A stretch of 64,000 nucleotides of DNA, taken from positions 28,469,120 to 28,533,119 of the forward strand of contig NC_053145.1 of the NCBI RefSeq assembly GCF_016808335.1, in the 5' to 3' direction. Positions 44,101 to 55,181 of the stretch are shown here, one piece after another. This DNA is from Panicum virgatum. Its lineage: Eukaryota; Streptophyta; Magnoliopsida; Poales; Poaceae. The notes beneath the pieces were generated by a model, which was given only the letters and a program-made list of their open reading frames with translations, did not search any database and had not been told where the DNA came from. The translations under genes were made by a program, and so were the position numbers. The number at the start of each line of letters is the position of its first letter. The stretch's first letter is position 1.

Positions 44101-45940
44101 GGATGTTTGGAGCAACTTTGGTATTCAACCCCAAGGATAAAACAATGGTTAAGATGGTTGAAATATTCGGTCTTTGCTTCTCTGTTCTGGCTGTTTTCAG
44201 CAGGCCGGGCAATAGTGTTTTGCCTATAACTTGGAGTATACTAACATTAAGAAGATGAAAATTTGTGAGAATTTAGGTCATGAAATTTTGTGACCACTTT
44301 GTTATTCAACTCACAGCTAAGAAGAGTCATCTACAAGGGTGAAAATTTTAGCAATAACCTGTGGGGTTTAGACTAGACAATGAGAGTTCAATTGTACCGG
44401 AAGCAAGTTTAGAGTTTCATCACTCTAAATTGAGGGGTCCAAAAATTTTTGAAATTTTTCTAGGGCATTGAAAATATCATTGTGCACAATTTTTCTAGTC
44501 AAGGCTAGGTCTAGATCAACCCTATGATGGTCTTTTTCTTAAAAGTCTTCCTTACTGTATGTCCAGAAAATTCAGCGAACAGAGAGCTAGTGTTTTCTTC
44601 ACCAAGGACAATATACTTTGTCAAAAATTCTCAAAATTTTACATAAGATGCCCAAGGTAGTGAGGAACATTTCATCTAGTCAACACTAAGGCCAGTTCAG
44701 ATCCTAACAAGGTGATATGCTCAAGGTTTTGAAGTGATGTCAAACCAGAAAACAGATTGTCCAGAGAGGGTGAAATTTGACCATATCTACCAAACCATTA
44801 GGCAAAGATAATTCAAAATTTTACAGTGAGTTCTATATTAAGTTACCTACAACTTTTGTGTTGAACGATTTTTCAGATAAACATCTTAATGTGGTCGAAA
44901 AAGTCAGTTTATGCAGACTGCTCCGAGTGGACAGATTTGCAGAAGGTTACTATAAATTTGAAAACACTAAGGTAGGAAGCTTCAAAAATTCTCATTTTTT
45001 TTCAGAAGCTTGGAATTTTGCGTAGATACATTTCATATTACAACCCAAACTTGATTTGAAGTGATTTTCATATTTTAAAAATTCGAGGAAACCAGAATTT
45101 CCAGATTACACAGATTTGCTAGATGATCCTTAATGATGGATTTGTGACCTTTTCGATTACAATTTCTTCCAAAGGTTTCTTTGCTGAAGATTTGAGAATG
45201 AATGCAGAGCCTATTCGTCCTCACCAAGAAAAAAAAATTGCCAAGTAACCTTGGTCTTACATGGTTAGCTTCGGTGGCATACATAATACGTCTCTCGCTA
45301 TATAGCTACTCGATATAGATATCTAGTCTAGGATTCGATTTCGAGTTAGCATACCTGCAGAAAATCGACAATACATAATATGAACCTTCCGTGCCAGCAC
45401 TCACGAAAGCGTTCCCATCCATTACCGATCACTATAGAACCGGCATCCATACAATTCCCGCCGTATGGACAACGTTAAGCATACGTTATCGAAATAACGT
45501 ATTGACTGTGTACCGTCTTTGACGGGGAATTGAATTCCAATTTCGAACCATTACTCCCCATATAATCAACCGAAGTTGGTATATGGGCAGCAGCTCAAGT
45601 AGGCCACTGCTTGAGCTCCAGCGTTCGGCTTGCATCACCGACGGGAAGGTCAGACTCCCTCAGCTGACTGAGTAAGCATACCTCCGCGGCGACGATGTAG
45701 TTGCATAATTTAAATTGCGGAATTTAAATACTGAAAAGTAATGTGCTGGAAGTTAGCCATACAAAATAAGCCACTTGATTATACCCATAAAATCCCCTAG
45801 GGCTTTACGTCCTAGACTTGTCCTTGGAGATCCTAAACTCTTTCAAAAACTTTAGTAGTTTTGAAGTCAAGTTTTAATTTGTTGTTTTGAAAACCGAGGC
45901 TGTCATCTCTGGTAGGCTGTCTGCAAGCTCTGATGCCAGC
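41113..45940 (-). mobile_element. array internal domain 2
   Basis: Same organisation and length (4828 bp) as internal domain 1, with only a few substitutions seen (for example 43504 and 45564 relative to 34042 and 36102). Contains PPT 41113-41132, integrase remnant 41332-41862, gag-like ORF 43127-43750 and PBS 45921-45940. Confidence 0.9.
43127..43750 (-). CDS. gag-like protein with zinc knuckle, array copy 2
   Basis: 207 codons, identical to the copy at 33665-34288 except EINDVH instead of EIKDVH. Same deletion of the capsid core and same CCHC knuckle near the end. The near identity of two copies 9462 bp apart supports a recent duplication. Confidence 0.7.
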   Translation of the reverse strand: MVRTTHSTLDNFGASGSGSQPPPPGLEELLATQNELLRQLVQGQQVISHFLQQQHFQLDGHKVHQSPVADYQELHEDTQEINDVHSDSLMPPSQLPMKLKDDQVKCLTPKHGSSNIDLTGWEITCTKFVPRGKRQTRNAIAANTVLRARTCSPVRETMDPARCTIPKNGSVDMPVMTSVRCKQHNGPSETNRCFICRSPTHFARRCP

Positions 45941-48900
45941 TGTGGCGGAACCACCCAAAACTACTGGGCCCGGGTGCACTGATCTTTGTTGCTAAGCAAC
46001 TCTGACCCAAATTGGCACTCACCGGTAGTTCCTCGAGTGAAGCCTCGATAAAAGCCACGCTATTCCAGGATTAGCAGACAACACTCACACGAAGGTGAGC
46101 CCAGAGATTACAACACAGAACATTTCATACATCTCAGAGTGATTGCAGCGGAAAGGAAATTTATTACAAACTAGGTTTAGAATAGTAGAGTACTACAGAG
46201 TTCCAAACTACACAAATTATTCAAGTGTCATAGTTCAGCGGAAGCATTAAAAGGTATCTAGCGAAATAACGTGACGCATCGATAAAGCCCGTACGAAAGC
46301 GTCACTCAGCGGGAGGGTGGTCAGCACCAGCTGAAGGGCCATCCCACTCAACAGACCAGCCCGGAGGCAAGGTACATGGCCAAGTAAGACTCGCGAACAG
46401 ATCTTCAATGTTAGTACCTGAAAAACAGTGCCACAAGCAAAGGCTGAGTATACTAATACTCAGCAAGACTGACCCGTCACCGGATATAACATAGTCCGAT
46501 AACTAGACATGCCAGGCTTTTTGGTTGGTGGGGTTTGTTTTGCCAAAAACGCCACTAAATGTTGATCCTTATTTTCAGATTTTATTTAGCCATCTTCTAG
46601 TTAGATTAACCATTCTAAGTTTGCATCCAACTCTACACAAACATGGTAGAGCAATCATTTAATCAACCAGCAGTATTATCATCATCATGTTCCACTTGTT
46701 ACTCTATGTGACCGAAATCATTAAGCAATCTCATGCCGTGAGAGGCGGACGATTCCGAATCGAATTTCAACCTGGCCAGGGGAACCTAGACCACACGTAT
46801 GGGAACCAAGTCACCCACACAACATTTCCATTTTCTTTCCAGTCCGTGGATCCGGAACACCCTCCCCGACTACAGAGTCCGACCACTCTGTACCCGTACG
46901 TCCGGACAAAAATAAAACCTACTTCTACCAAGAGGGTGCGAGATCGTTCCACTCGCTGGTCCAATCAGGTACTTCAGCTTACCGATTACCATATTTCTCG
47001 GCATGTGGCTAGTACTTTCAAACGCTTAACGAAATGAGCCACACACCGCGACCTTAGCCATTTTGCCTACACCAGCGGGGTATCACAACTACACAACCCC
47101 GCCCGTTGTCCTTATATTTCAGCAGGAATTAAAGTCAGTCAACTCCTATAATCTCGCGAAAGGCAGGAAACCTCTCGACTTTTACCGTACCTAGTTAGCG
47201 GGGCAACTAGTCGAGAAAAAGATCCGGATAACAACATAGGTACCTAGGGATCATGCACCTAAGGTTTTCGATCAACTCCTAGAAAACGTAAATGCGCAAT
47301 AAAAATTATTACAACATATACAAATAGTAAGATGAATATAATGCGTAAAATAATGGGATTATGCACCGGGGCTTGCCTTCTTGGGCACTGTTCAAAACTA
47401 GCCTTGGGCTCTTCCGAACATTGGTTCGGGTCTTGTTTCAAGTCAGTAAAATTAAGGGAGACACTCTCCGGAGTGGTAGTATTCGCGGGCACCAACTCGT
47501 AATCACCGTCGAGTAGATTTACCGTTTCTATATGCATGCAGAAATGATATTGTTACAACATGATATAACATATTTCTTTCCTTCACTATAAAGTTGTAGT
47601 CTAGAATAGCACGTGTTTGTTGTGGTGGTCTTAGTTAACTTTATTTTCTGGGCAATCGTTTATAGAGTAGTTCTTAATTTCACTTTACTTCATAAAAGAG
47701 CTGTGTGTTTTGATTTTTATTCTTATCATTAAAACATAGCAGACTTTCACTATTTCATAGCAACCCATTTACTCATGAGCTAGTGATGAAAAACTAAAGT
47801 AACTCAGATCAGGTACTTTAGCATTTATGGTATAGTTTTCAGCATCTAACCATAAATTAATTAACCATACAAAGCATGTAAGTAGATTACTCTAGTTGCT
47901 TCATCTTTTGGCACAGCAAGTTTGACATGGGTTCTTGTGCTACAAATTTTATGGGAGCATCTACCAAGCATCTACTCAGTACTGAAATTTTTCCAGATTT
48001 TATCTACTCATGCATCAGAGGTGACAAAAAGAATAAAAACAGCAAGCCATTAACAATGATTAATTCTACAGAAAGTTTCACTAAGGATTTGGTTCTCAAA
48101 TTTTTACCAGAGACTAGTAATGAGTTAAACATGCTCCAGAAAAATTTTCAAGATTTAACTCACTATGATAAATTAATTATTCAGTTAACTTAGCATGAGT
48201 TTGCATAAATTTCTCAAGGTGCATTTGACCAGTATTGCATCTGAACTTTTTATTACAGGTAGAACATACTCTAAACAAGATCATGCCCAAAAATAATGAC
48301 CAGAAACATTGTATATTACTCAAAACAAAAATAGTAAACCTAGCCATAAGATGCTAAGCATGATTATTCGATAAAGCCAAACTCAGTAACTGCAGCTCAA
48401 AATTTTTAGACAGGAACACAGAGCTAAAAAGAGACTCCAGAAATAAATATGGATTTTTATGAGCATAACAACTATATATGAGGAATTAAGTTGATTAAAC
48501 AAGCATAAATCATGGTATATAGCAAATGAACTCTAAATAATCTGAAATTTAGGTATTAGTAGTGTTTTAGTTTTACATGCACGCAGTAAAAAATTCCAGA
48601 GCAAGTTCATGTGTATATTTTCCAGAATTAAATCGAGAAAGCTAACAACAGATTAGAGAATCTTGATTGTTCTAACATGATAACTGTTTTGGTTTGGTGT
48701 CATCTTTTTACTGTGATCTTAGCATCCCATTAGTGATAACATATCCAAAAATCAAGGTCATTTGATGAGCAGAACTTCATGAACATGCATAAGGTGATTT
48801 TCTTATTATTTTTCTCAGATTAAAATAAAAGCAAAATATGAACATGTGAATGTAACAAAAGTTGTAGTTCTTGTTCTAAGGATTCCAGAACAGTTGAGTT

Positions 48901-50574
48901 TATATTTTTCTGATTTTTCTACGATTTTATATGGAATTTACAAGTTTGCAGCTTTGAAGTTCATGTACATTTTGCAGTTTGACCCCTGAAAATTTCGTGT
49001 CTTTTAACTTGGGGTCCCTGGCGGAAGTACAGAACAGGGGAGGGAACGGGAGCGGCGTTTCCCGGCGATGGGGATGGCCGGCGGCGAGGGGAAAGTGGGG
49101 GAAAGTGGAGAGGGGCTCGAGAGCTACCTTTGGGTGGCCGTGGCTCGTCGGGAGAGGGTCTGAGGAGGCGGGTCCGCGGTGAGGGGCGGCCGGCGGTGGG
49201 TCTGATCGCCGGTGGCCATGCTCCGGTGAGGGAAGGAGGGAGCGGATGGGTCGGAGAGCTTCAGGAGGGCGATGGGGTTCCATTCCAGGGGTCGGCTTGT
49301 GCAGAGGAAGGCCGGGGAGTGGAGTTCGGCGTTGGGCGGATCTCGCCGGCGCCAATGGAAGTTCGGCTATCGTTCTAGGCAATTTCGGCGGGCTAGGGCG
49401 GAGGGGGATGGGTCAGGGAGCTGCCATATGGGGTGGAGGAGGCCGTGCGCAGCTTGGATTGGAGAATATGGGGGTGGAGGGGGTGGTTCCACGGTGAGCC
49501 GAGCTCTGCTCGCCGGCAATGGTCTGGGCGCGCGCGTGGAGGCCTGGGGCTCCAATTTATAGGGGAGTACGCATAGTGGCAAAGGTTTGGGGCTCCTGGG
49601 GGAGGTCGAACTGGGACGCAGTGGCCTGGGGGATGCCTGGCTCAGGAGCTCGGCGATGGCCGTCGCCGTGGCGAGCGCACAGATGGCGGGGGCGCGTGGC
49701 GAGCTCAGATGGTGCCAAGAGGGGGCGGTTTTGGGAAGACCAGGGGCGCACGAGGTGGTTTGGGCCTGGGGCTCGGCACCTGTCCGCCCAGGTGGCCGGC
49801 GCCAGCGTACGGCGTCGCCAGTGGACAGGGTGCAGGGAGGCGGGAGGTTGAAGAAACGGTCAGTGGCAATCTCGTAAATAAACCGAAGTTCCAAAACTCA
49901 GTTATGTAATCTCAATTTTTCTCCATCTTCTTGGCCTCAAATGAAAAAGTGTTGAATACCACTTTTGCTCAGTTTTTCGAGATCTACAACTTTCGTGTTA
50001 TGCACTTTTTCATTAGAGCAATGGTTTAAGAGTTATTTAATTATTTCAAAAACTGTCATTTAAGGTACTTATCATTTCATGTGAATTTTGACACTTTTAC
50101 TCCTAGGCTTCAACTAGACTTTTGTTTAACATGACATGGTGAATATGTATATTCATTTTCCTATGCATAAGTGCATTGGTTTGAAAGTTATTTTTAACTT
50201 CCTTATTACTAGAAATTGAACTCTTGTTTATTTGATTTGTTTAAATCTTGAATTTGCCAAAAAGTCTTTTAAATTAAACTATGTGTCACAAAAATATGAG
50301 TGTGTCTTTATTCTACATTTTTGTGACCAGTTGAGCATGAAAGTTTCAAGAATATTAAAGGAACCAGTTTTATATCCACACATGTCAAGTCGAGTTTAAA
50401 AGTGTACCAAATATTGTTTTTCAAGCATTGCACTCAAACACATGCACACATACATTTACACACAAGTTTGCAAGAACTAGACATAGGGTTCTTCTCTAAG
50501 CTTTCTTAGCTCATTTGTGTATGAAGTTATGTTAATTGCCTAGCTTTGGTTAAACTGACACCAGAGGTGTCACA
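45941..50574 (-). repeat. LTR 3 of the array (5' LTR in element orientation)
   Basis: 4634 bp. Carries changes not found in LTR 1 or LTR 2 clustered near its high-coordinate end (49804, 49927, 50028, 50056, 50091, 50145) and a few elsewhere. Followed by ATGGC (50575-50579) and then gag of the Reina-like element. Confidence 0.95.
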
Positions 50575-50579
50575 ATGGC
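50575..50579. repeat. target-site duplication of the tandem array, right (ATGGC)
   Basis: Exact partner of 27012-27016. It codes for the DAM/AM junction of the Reina-like gag. Confidence 0.9.
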
Positions 50580-51233
50580 GTCCTCGAGGGAGGTAGGGCG
50601 CTGCATCTCCACGTCGATGCGGAGGGGTTTGCGAAGGCCCGCGGTGAAGATGTCGACCTGCTGGCTTTTGGTGACGTTGTCGCAGTGGGCGAGGAGTTGC
50701 AGGAAGGCGTCTTGGTAGGCGGTGGCGGTGCCGGTACGACGCAGATGGGTGAGCTCCCCCAGAGGGTTGGGGCACACGGGCGGACCGAAATGGCGATTGA
50801 TGCCGTCGGCGAACTGCTGCCACGTAGGAACGCCCTGGTTGCGCTCCAAAGAGTAATACCATTGCTGAGCAGGGCCTTCCATGTAGAAGGAGGCAGTCCA
50901 GACCTTCTCATCCTCCGGCGTGCGCTGGGAGCGGAAGAATTGCTCGCACTTGTGGAGCCATCCAATGGGGTCGTCGCTGCCATCATACTTAGGGAAGCGC
51001 AGCTTGTGGGTGGTGTGTGGAGGCGGTGGCGGCGGCAAGATCGGCGGCCGATGGCCGTCGTTGCCGTCGGAGGTCTCCGCCTTGTGCTTCTCCGTTTGGA
51101 GGCGGTTGACGGCAACTGTCAACCAGCTTTGGTCACCCTTGAGGGTGCTGAGCTCGTCACGCACCGATGTGATCTCGGCGAGGATCTTGTCCATGCTGGT
51201 TTTGAAGTCAGAGGCTGAGAGGGAGTCTCCCAT
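50580..51233 (-). pseudogene. Reina-like gag, N-terminal and capsid part
   Basis: Starts MGDSLSASDFKTSMDKILAE with a coiled-coil-like segment, then a Pro-rich linker. The Retrotrans_gag core follows: LRFPKYDGSDDPIGWLHKCE, YMEGPAQQWYYSLERNQG, WQQFADGINRHFGPP, AYQDAFLQLLAHCD, and IFTAGLRKPLRIDV. The frame is open up to the array insertion (TSLEDA), where the array splits the gene. It is structural only and cannot give a full-length gag as it stands. Confidence 0.85.
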
Positions 51234-51324
51234 CGTCGAGATGGCGATGAGAAACTAGCGGCTGGTATATGGTGGTGGGAGAGGATCGGGAGAAGGGCGA
51301 CAGGATCACCAGGTTGATACTAGA

Positions 51325-51613
51325 TGATATAGTAGATGTATTGGCACCGTAGAGATAGGAACTCGCCCTCCCATGGAGGCTTGAGTTGTTTAAGATCTCA
51401 TCTATTGCTTACTCAAAAGAGTCCTGCCGAGCTCATTAAGTAGCCGGCCATAACAAACTACCTCCTAACAATATGAATGTTTATCCTTTCTCTAACAAAC
51501 TCTGAAAAAGCCTAACAAAAGAAAGACCAAATTAGCCACTAGAAGTCGTGGGAGAATCCTTCTTCTTGAGCCGAGTGCGCCTGTACGTGATGCCCACGAA
51601 TGCGTCGGCAACA
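51325..51613 (-). repeat. 5' LTR of Reina-like element
   Basis: 289 bp on the - strand, starting TGTTGCCGACG and ending CTACTATATCA. The primer-binding-type sequence TAGTATCAACCTGG follows (51308-51321). The last 104 bp match the truncated 3' LTR at 25875-25980. Confidence 0.75.
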
Positions 51614-51748
51614 TTGCTCCCTCTCAAGCTCTCAACATACTAATGCATAAAACCAAATCTCTAACAAACCAATCTCGAACTAACCAAAAGCCTAAATATC
51701 TATAACTAGATATCTGAACCAAGTAACTAAATTCTAAGATAGCTAATT

Positions 51749-52294
51749 TTGGGACCAGGAGGAGGAAACAATCCAACACATCCACATGTCCTGTGTTTTT
51801 GCAAGGCAATTTTGGTGTGCCATCCTGCAGCAGCTAGATTTGGCTAGACAAAAACCCACCAGGAGATCCTCTTTTGCTGATTTGTGGAAGAAGGCCGAGA
51901 GGAAAATGCAGAAACATCTTAGGAAAGGCTTCAATTCCTTCTGTGTCCTTGGGGCATGGATCATTTGGAAGCATAGAAATGCTTTGTGTGTTTGATGGGA
52001 TGACACCCAACTTACAGCAGGCAGTGCAAGCATTTAAGGATGAAGTGCACACTTGGCAGTTCACCGGGGCCAAAGGGTTGTCTACCCTCTACCTCGAGCT
52101 GGGGTTGCTCCATGGCTAGGGAGTTGGGTGGCTCTGTCGGTCTGGTCCTGCCCTTGTGTTTTCTGTAAATTAAGTTATTTTTAGTTTGTGCGCTCCTTGC
52201 TCTTGTCCAAGGTAAGGAGCGTCTCTTTGTAATTGGACTACTCTTTCTCTCTTAATACAAAGCTACACAGCTCTCCTTCGTGCTCGAGAAAAAA
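51749..52294 (+). mobile_element. 5'-truncated L1-type LINE
   Basis: Encodes the end of LINE ORF2 with the RT-associated zinc-binding region (TIQHIHMSCVFARQFW, FNSFCVLGAWIIWKHRNA). A frameshift lies near 51990, with a second frame to 52119. A 3' UTR and an A-rich tail follow (52289-52296). Flanking near-identical duplications AAGATAGCTAATT (51736-51748) and AAGATAGCAAATT (52295-52307) mark target-primed insertion. It sits at or next to a candidate exon of the host gene. Confidence 0.85.
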
Positions 52295-52308
52295 AAGATA
52301 GCAAATTG

Positions 52309-52389
52309 CCTTATCAGTCTGATTCACATCCTGCACCTGGCTGGCCTTCTTCTTGCTGGGAGTATTTACAGCCCCACATAACACAAGTC
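52309..52389 (-). CDS. candidate exon of the fatty-acid-binding-like gene
   Basis: After the acceptor TTATTACAG|GACTTG the - strand encodes NTPSKKKASQVQDVNQTDK. This would be a plausible linker between transit peptide and core, directly before GDAFVTEG. The downstream boundary is unclear: no GT donor in the right phase exists at the LINE insertion point, where a GC donor or an altered site would be needed. Function rests only on position and strand. Confidence 0.4.
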
Positions 52390-52704
52390 CTGTAATAAAC
52401 TAATAACAATATGTAATCTAAATCGTGCATATTCATGTCTAATATGAAGACAAATAGGTTCAACTATTTTAGATATTGCTATATGTGTATACTTTACAAT
52501 TTACAAGGCACTCAGCTCAGGTCCAAGTGTCCAATGGTCTGAGTGTTATCAGGGGAACAGGAGAAGCAGGTGTTCGAGATATGAGCATGCGGCGACAAAG
52601 ATTCTTCTTGTACTTAATGTGGCACCAAGATATGAAGGACCTGAAATTATATGAACTGCATGTTTTCCTAGTTAACATGTGAATGCCAACAAAAGAAAGA
52701 AAAA

Positions 52705-52773
52705 GTAAAGAGGTATCATTCTCAATTGAACCTTCCTCCACCTTAAAACTATCTGAATTTTTGCATCCAATCC
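52705..52773 (-). CDS. second candidate linker exon of the fatty-acid-binding-like gene
   Basis: The acceptor GTTCTAG|GGATTG is in phase with the donor of the first exon at 58077 (G|GG ATT). It encodes GIGCKNSDSFKVEEGSIE. No clear donor was found at its end, so the limit is approximate. Confidence 0.35.
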
Positions 52774-52828
52774 CTAGAACACTGGTTGCTGGCATTAATT
52801 ATCTAGCATCAGAGAGGTGAGCTGAAAT

Positions 52829-52964
52829 TATTAGAGATATGTATAGTTGACTTGCCTTGTACTCTAAGTCTTGTAGACTCTTACTTGTACATCAAGCCGT
52901 CTCGGCTATATATATGAAAGGTCACCCCCCCCCCCCCCCCGCAATCAGGGTGTGTGGTGTTTCT
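52829..52964 (+). repeat. 5' LTR of copia element
   Basis: 136 bp beginning TATTAGAGATATG (TG to TA change, shared by both LTRs), with TATATATA near 52907. It has a 16-nt C run (52925-52940) where the other LTR has six C. It lacks about 20 bp at its end compared with the 3' LTR, so PBS follows GTGTTTCT directly. Confidence 0.85.
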
Positions 52965-52976
52965 TGGTATCAAGAG
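52965..52976 (+). promoter_or_regulatory. primer-binding site of copia element
   Basis: TGGTATCAAGAG immediately after the 5' LTR, the common initiator-Met-tRNA-type site of plant copia elements. Confidence 0.75.
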
Positions 52977-53116
52977 TCCGGCCCTAGTTTCTTGGTCTCA
53001 CCCCTTCCGCAACCCTAACTCCCGTGCACCGCCGCCCGGCCCCCACGTCCAACACCCACCAGGCCGCGATAGCCCCCTGCTTGCGCCGCCGCCGCGCTGG
53101 TCCCTGACCTAGCGCC

Positions 53117-54050
53117 ATGTCGGCGTCCTCCACCACGTCGGCCACCAGCCCTAGCACCAGCCAGGGCACCATCCCCGCCGCGCACGACTCCGTCGTTCCG
53201 GTCTTCGTCAATCCGTACGCCTCCGTCAACGTCAAGACCCACGTCCCCATCGAGCTCGACCTCCGACTGCCCAACTACAACAAGTGGAACGCCTTCTTCA
53301 CCGCCATGTGCAGCAAGTTCGGCCTTCTAGGTCACATCGACGGCACCATCGTGACCCATTTGGCTGATCCCACCTGGAATCAACCCGATGCTTGTGTGCA
53401 TAGCTGGATGTACGGCTCCATCTCCGATGGCGTCCTTGACCTTGCCATGGCGCCGGATCAGACCGCCCGCGACCTCTACACGGCCATCCGTGATCTGTTC
53501 CAGGTGAACTAGGAGCCGCGCGCAGTCATCCTAAACCAGGAGCTCGCTTCTTCGACTCAGGGTGATCTCTCCATCGAAGCCTACGCCGTGCAGCTGAAGC
53601 AGAACGCCGACACTCTTCGCGACGTCGGCCACCCCGTGCAGGACCGTCAGCTGGTGCTCACCCTGCTAAACGGCCAAAACCCGCGCCTCTCCAACACCGC
53701 CGATTTCATCGCCAACACGAGGCCGCTGTCATCCTTCACCCCGGCGGTGAACATGCTTCGTCTGAAGGAACTCCGCCACGCCAACGACAACAAGGTCGCC
53801 TCCAACTCCGCCCTTGCCGCTTCGACTACGGCTGCCTGTACCTCACCTTCCTGCCGCTCCACGCCCTCGTCCTCGTAGCCTCGTGGCGGTGGCAAGGCCA
53901 AGGGCAAGGGCGGCAAGGGTGGCGGCAACGGCGGCGACAACAGCGGTGGCGGTGGTGGTCGCGGCGGCGGCCGCAACCAACAGCAACACGGCGGCCAGGG
54001 TTCCCAGAGTGGAACGCAACCCGGTGCCCCGCCCAGGGTTCCTCAACTTG
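53117..54050 (+). pseudogene. copia gag
   Basis: Starts MSASSTTSATSPSTSQGTIP. The gag core reads IELDLRLPNYNKWNAFFTAM and LFQVN, then a TAG stop at about 53510, then EPRAVILNQELASS and LLNGQNPRLSNTADF. A basic Gly-rich tail follows (53880-54000) in a shifted frame. No CCHC knuckle or protease was found before the integrase region, which suggests a deletion near 54050. Confidence 0.85.
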
Positions 54051-54103
54051 TACGCAACTTACTATCTATTCGACAGTTTACTCGCGACAATAACTGTTCT
54101 ATT

Positions 54104-55180
54104 GTGTTTGATGCCCTTGGCTTTTCTGTGAAGGACCCAAAGACCAGGACCGTGATTCTTCGCTGCAATAGCGATGGGGATCTTTACACCATCCCCTCCA
54201 CCCCGCCCCCAGCCTCCTGTCATCTCGCTGATGCCTCCGCCTTGCTGTGGCATTCACGTCTTGGTCATCCTGCGCCTGCCGCCATAGCTTCACTTAATAA
54301 GTTATCAGCTATTTCATGTAAACATACCATACGTGGTCTCTGTCATGCTTGCCAGCTTGGCAAACACTTTCGGTTGCCATTTACTAGTTCATCATCTAGC
54401 ACTTCAGCTCCCTTTGAACTCGTTCATTGTGATGTTTGGACATCACCAGTGCTCAGTATTTCTGGTTTTAAATATTATCTTGTGATAGTCAATGATTTCA
54501 GTCACTATTGTTGGGCGTTTTCTCTTAGGCAGAAATCAGAGGTTCATAATCATATTGTCAATTTTGTTGCTTACGCTCACACTCAATTCAGCTTGCCTAT
54601 TCGCTGCTTTCAGGCAGATAACGGCACCGAGTTCGTCAACAACGCCACTGCTACGTTCCTCGCTGCACGTGGCGTTCTTCTTCGCACCTCGTGCCCTTAC
54701 ACCTCCGCTCAGAATGGCAAGGCTGAACGGATATTGCGCACCTTGAACAATACCATCCGCACCCTACTAATCCATGCCTCCCACCTACTGGGCGGAAGCT
54801 TTGGCCACCGCTGTAGTTTTGCTCAATCGGCGCCCCTCCACGTCCATCAACAATGACATTCCCTATCATCGGCTATATCACAAGATGTCAGATTACTCCA
54901 TACTTCAGGTCTTTCGCTGTCTATGCTATCCTAACCTTAGTGCCACGACATCTCACAAATTGGCTCGTCGCTCATCAGCCTGCGTCTTCATCGGTTATCC
55001 TTCCTCCCAGAAGGGCTATCGCTGCCTGGATCTCTCCACTCATAGAGTGATCATATCTCGACACGTTGTGTTTGATGAAGCTAACTTTCCATTCGCGGTT
55101 ACCAAGCCGCCACCGGAATCACTTGACTTCCTTGTGCAGGGTCGTCCTCCCACGCCAGCTCCGTCCTCGGACGTTGAGTG
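54104..55180 (+). pseudogene. copia integrase region
   Basis: The pre-integrase zinc finger shows LLWHSRLGHPAPAAI and CHACQLGKHFRLPF. The catalytic core shows VHCDVWTSP, FQADNGTEFVN and TSCPYTSAQNGKAER. A frameshift near 54780 continues as YWAEALATAVVLLNRRPSTS and FGYPSSQKGYRCLD-type sequence up to a stop at 55179-55181. The core Asp, Asp and Glu residues are present, but the frame is broken. Confidence 0.88.
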
Positions 55181-55181
55181 A

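Larger units (their letters stand above)
27017..50574 (-). mobile_element. tandem LTR retrotransposon array LTR-int-LTR-int-LTR
   Basis: Three LTRs of 4634 bp (27017, 36479, 45941) alternate with two internal domains of 4828 bp, period 9462 bp. Copies differ at only scattered single sites. One ATGGC duplication brackets the whole array. The element is on the - strand: PBS lies inside the right-hand end of each internal domain and PPT at the left-hand end. It is related to the Tekay-like element at 1-5733 by its polypurine-tract context and encodes only gag and decayed integrase, so it is non-autonomous. Confidence 0.95.
25875..51613 (-). mobile_element. deleted Reina-like Ty3/gypsy element, interrupted by the tandem array
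   Basis: A - strand element with 5' LTR 51325-51613, gag (51233-50580, resuming at 27011), zinc knuckle, protease and a truncated RT. The RT is joined directly to a partial 3' LTR (25875-25980). Flanks TTGCC (25870-25874) and TTGCT (51614-51618) match at four of five bases. The RT/RNase H/integrase region and the beginning of the 3' LTR are deleted. The 23.6-kb array at 27017-50574 lies inside gag. The Reina-like clade name comes from the gag motif order and the short LTR and is tentative. Confidence 0.85.

Noticed and set aside
27012..50579. Satellite or segmental-duplication interpretation of the 9462-bp repeat
   Set aside because: The unit boundaries coincide exactly with LTR ends, PBS and PPT, and the whole has one 5-bp target duplication, so it is a retrotransposon array.
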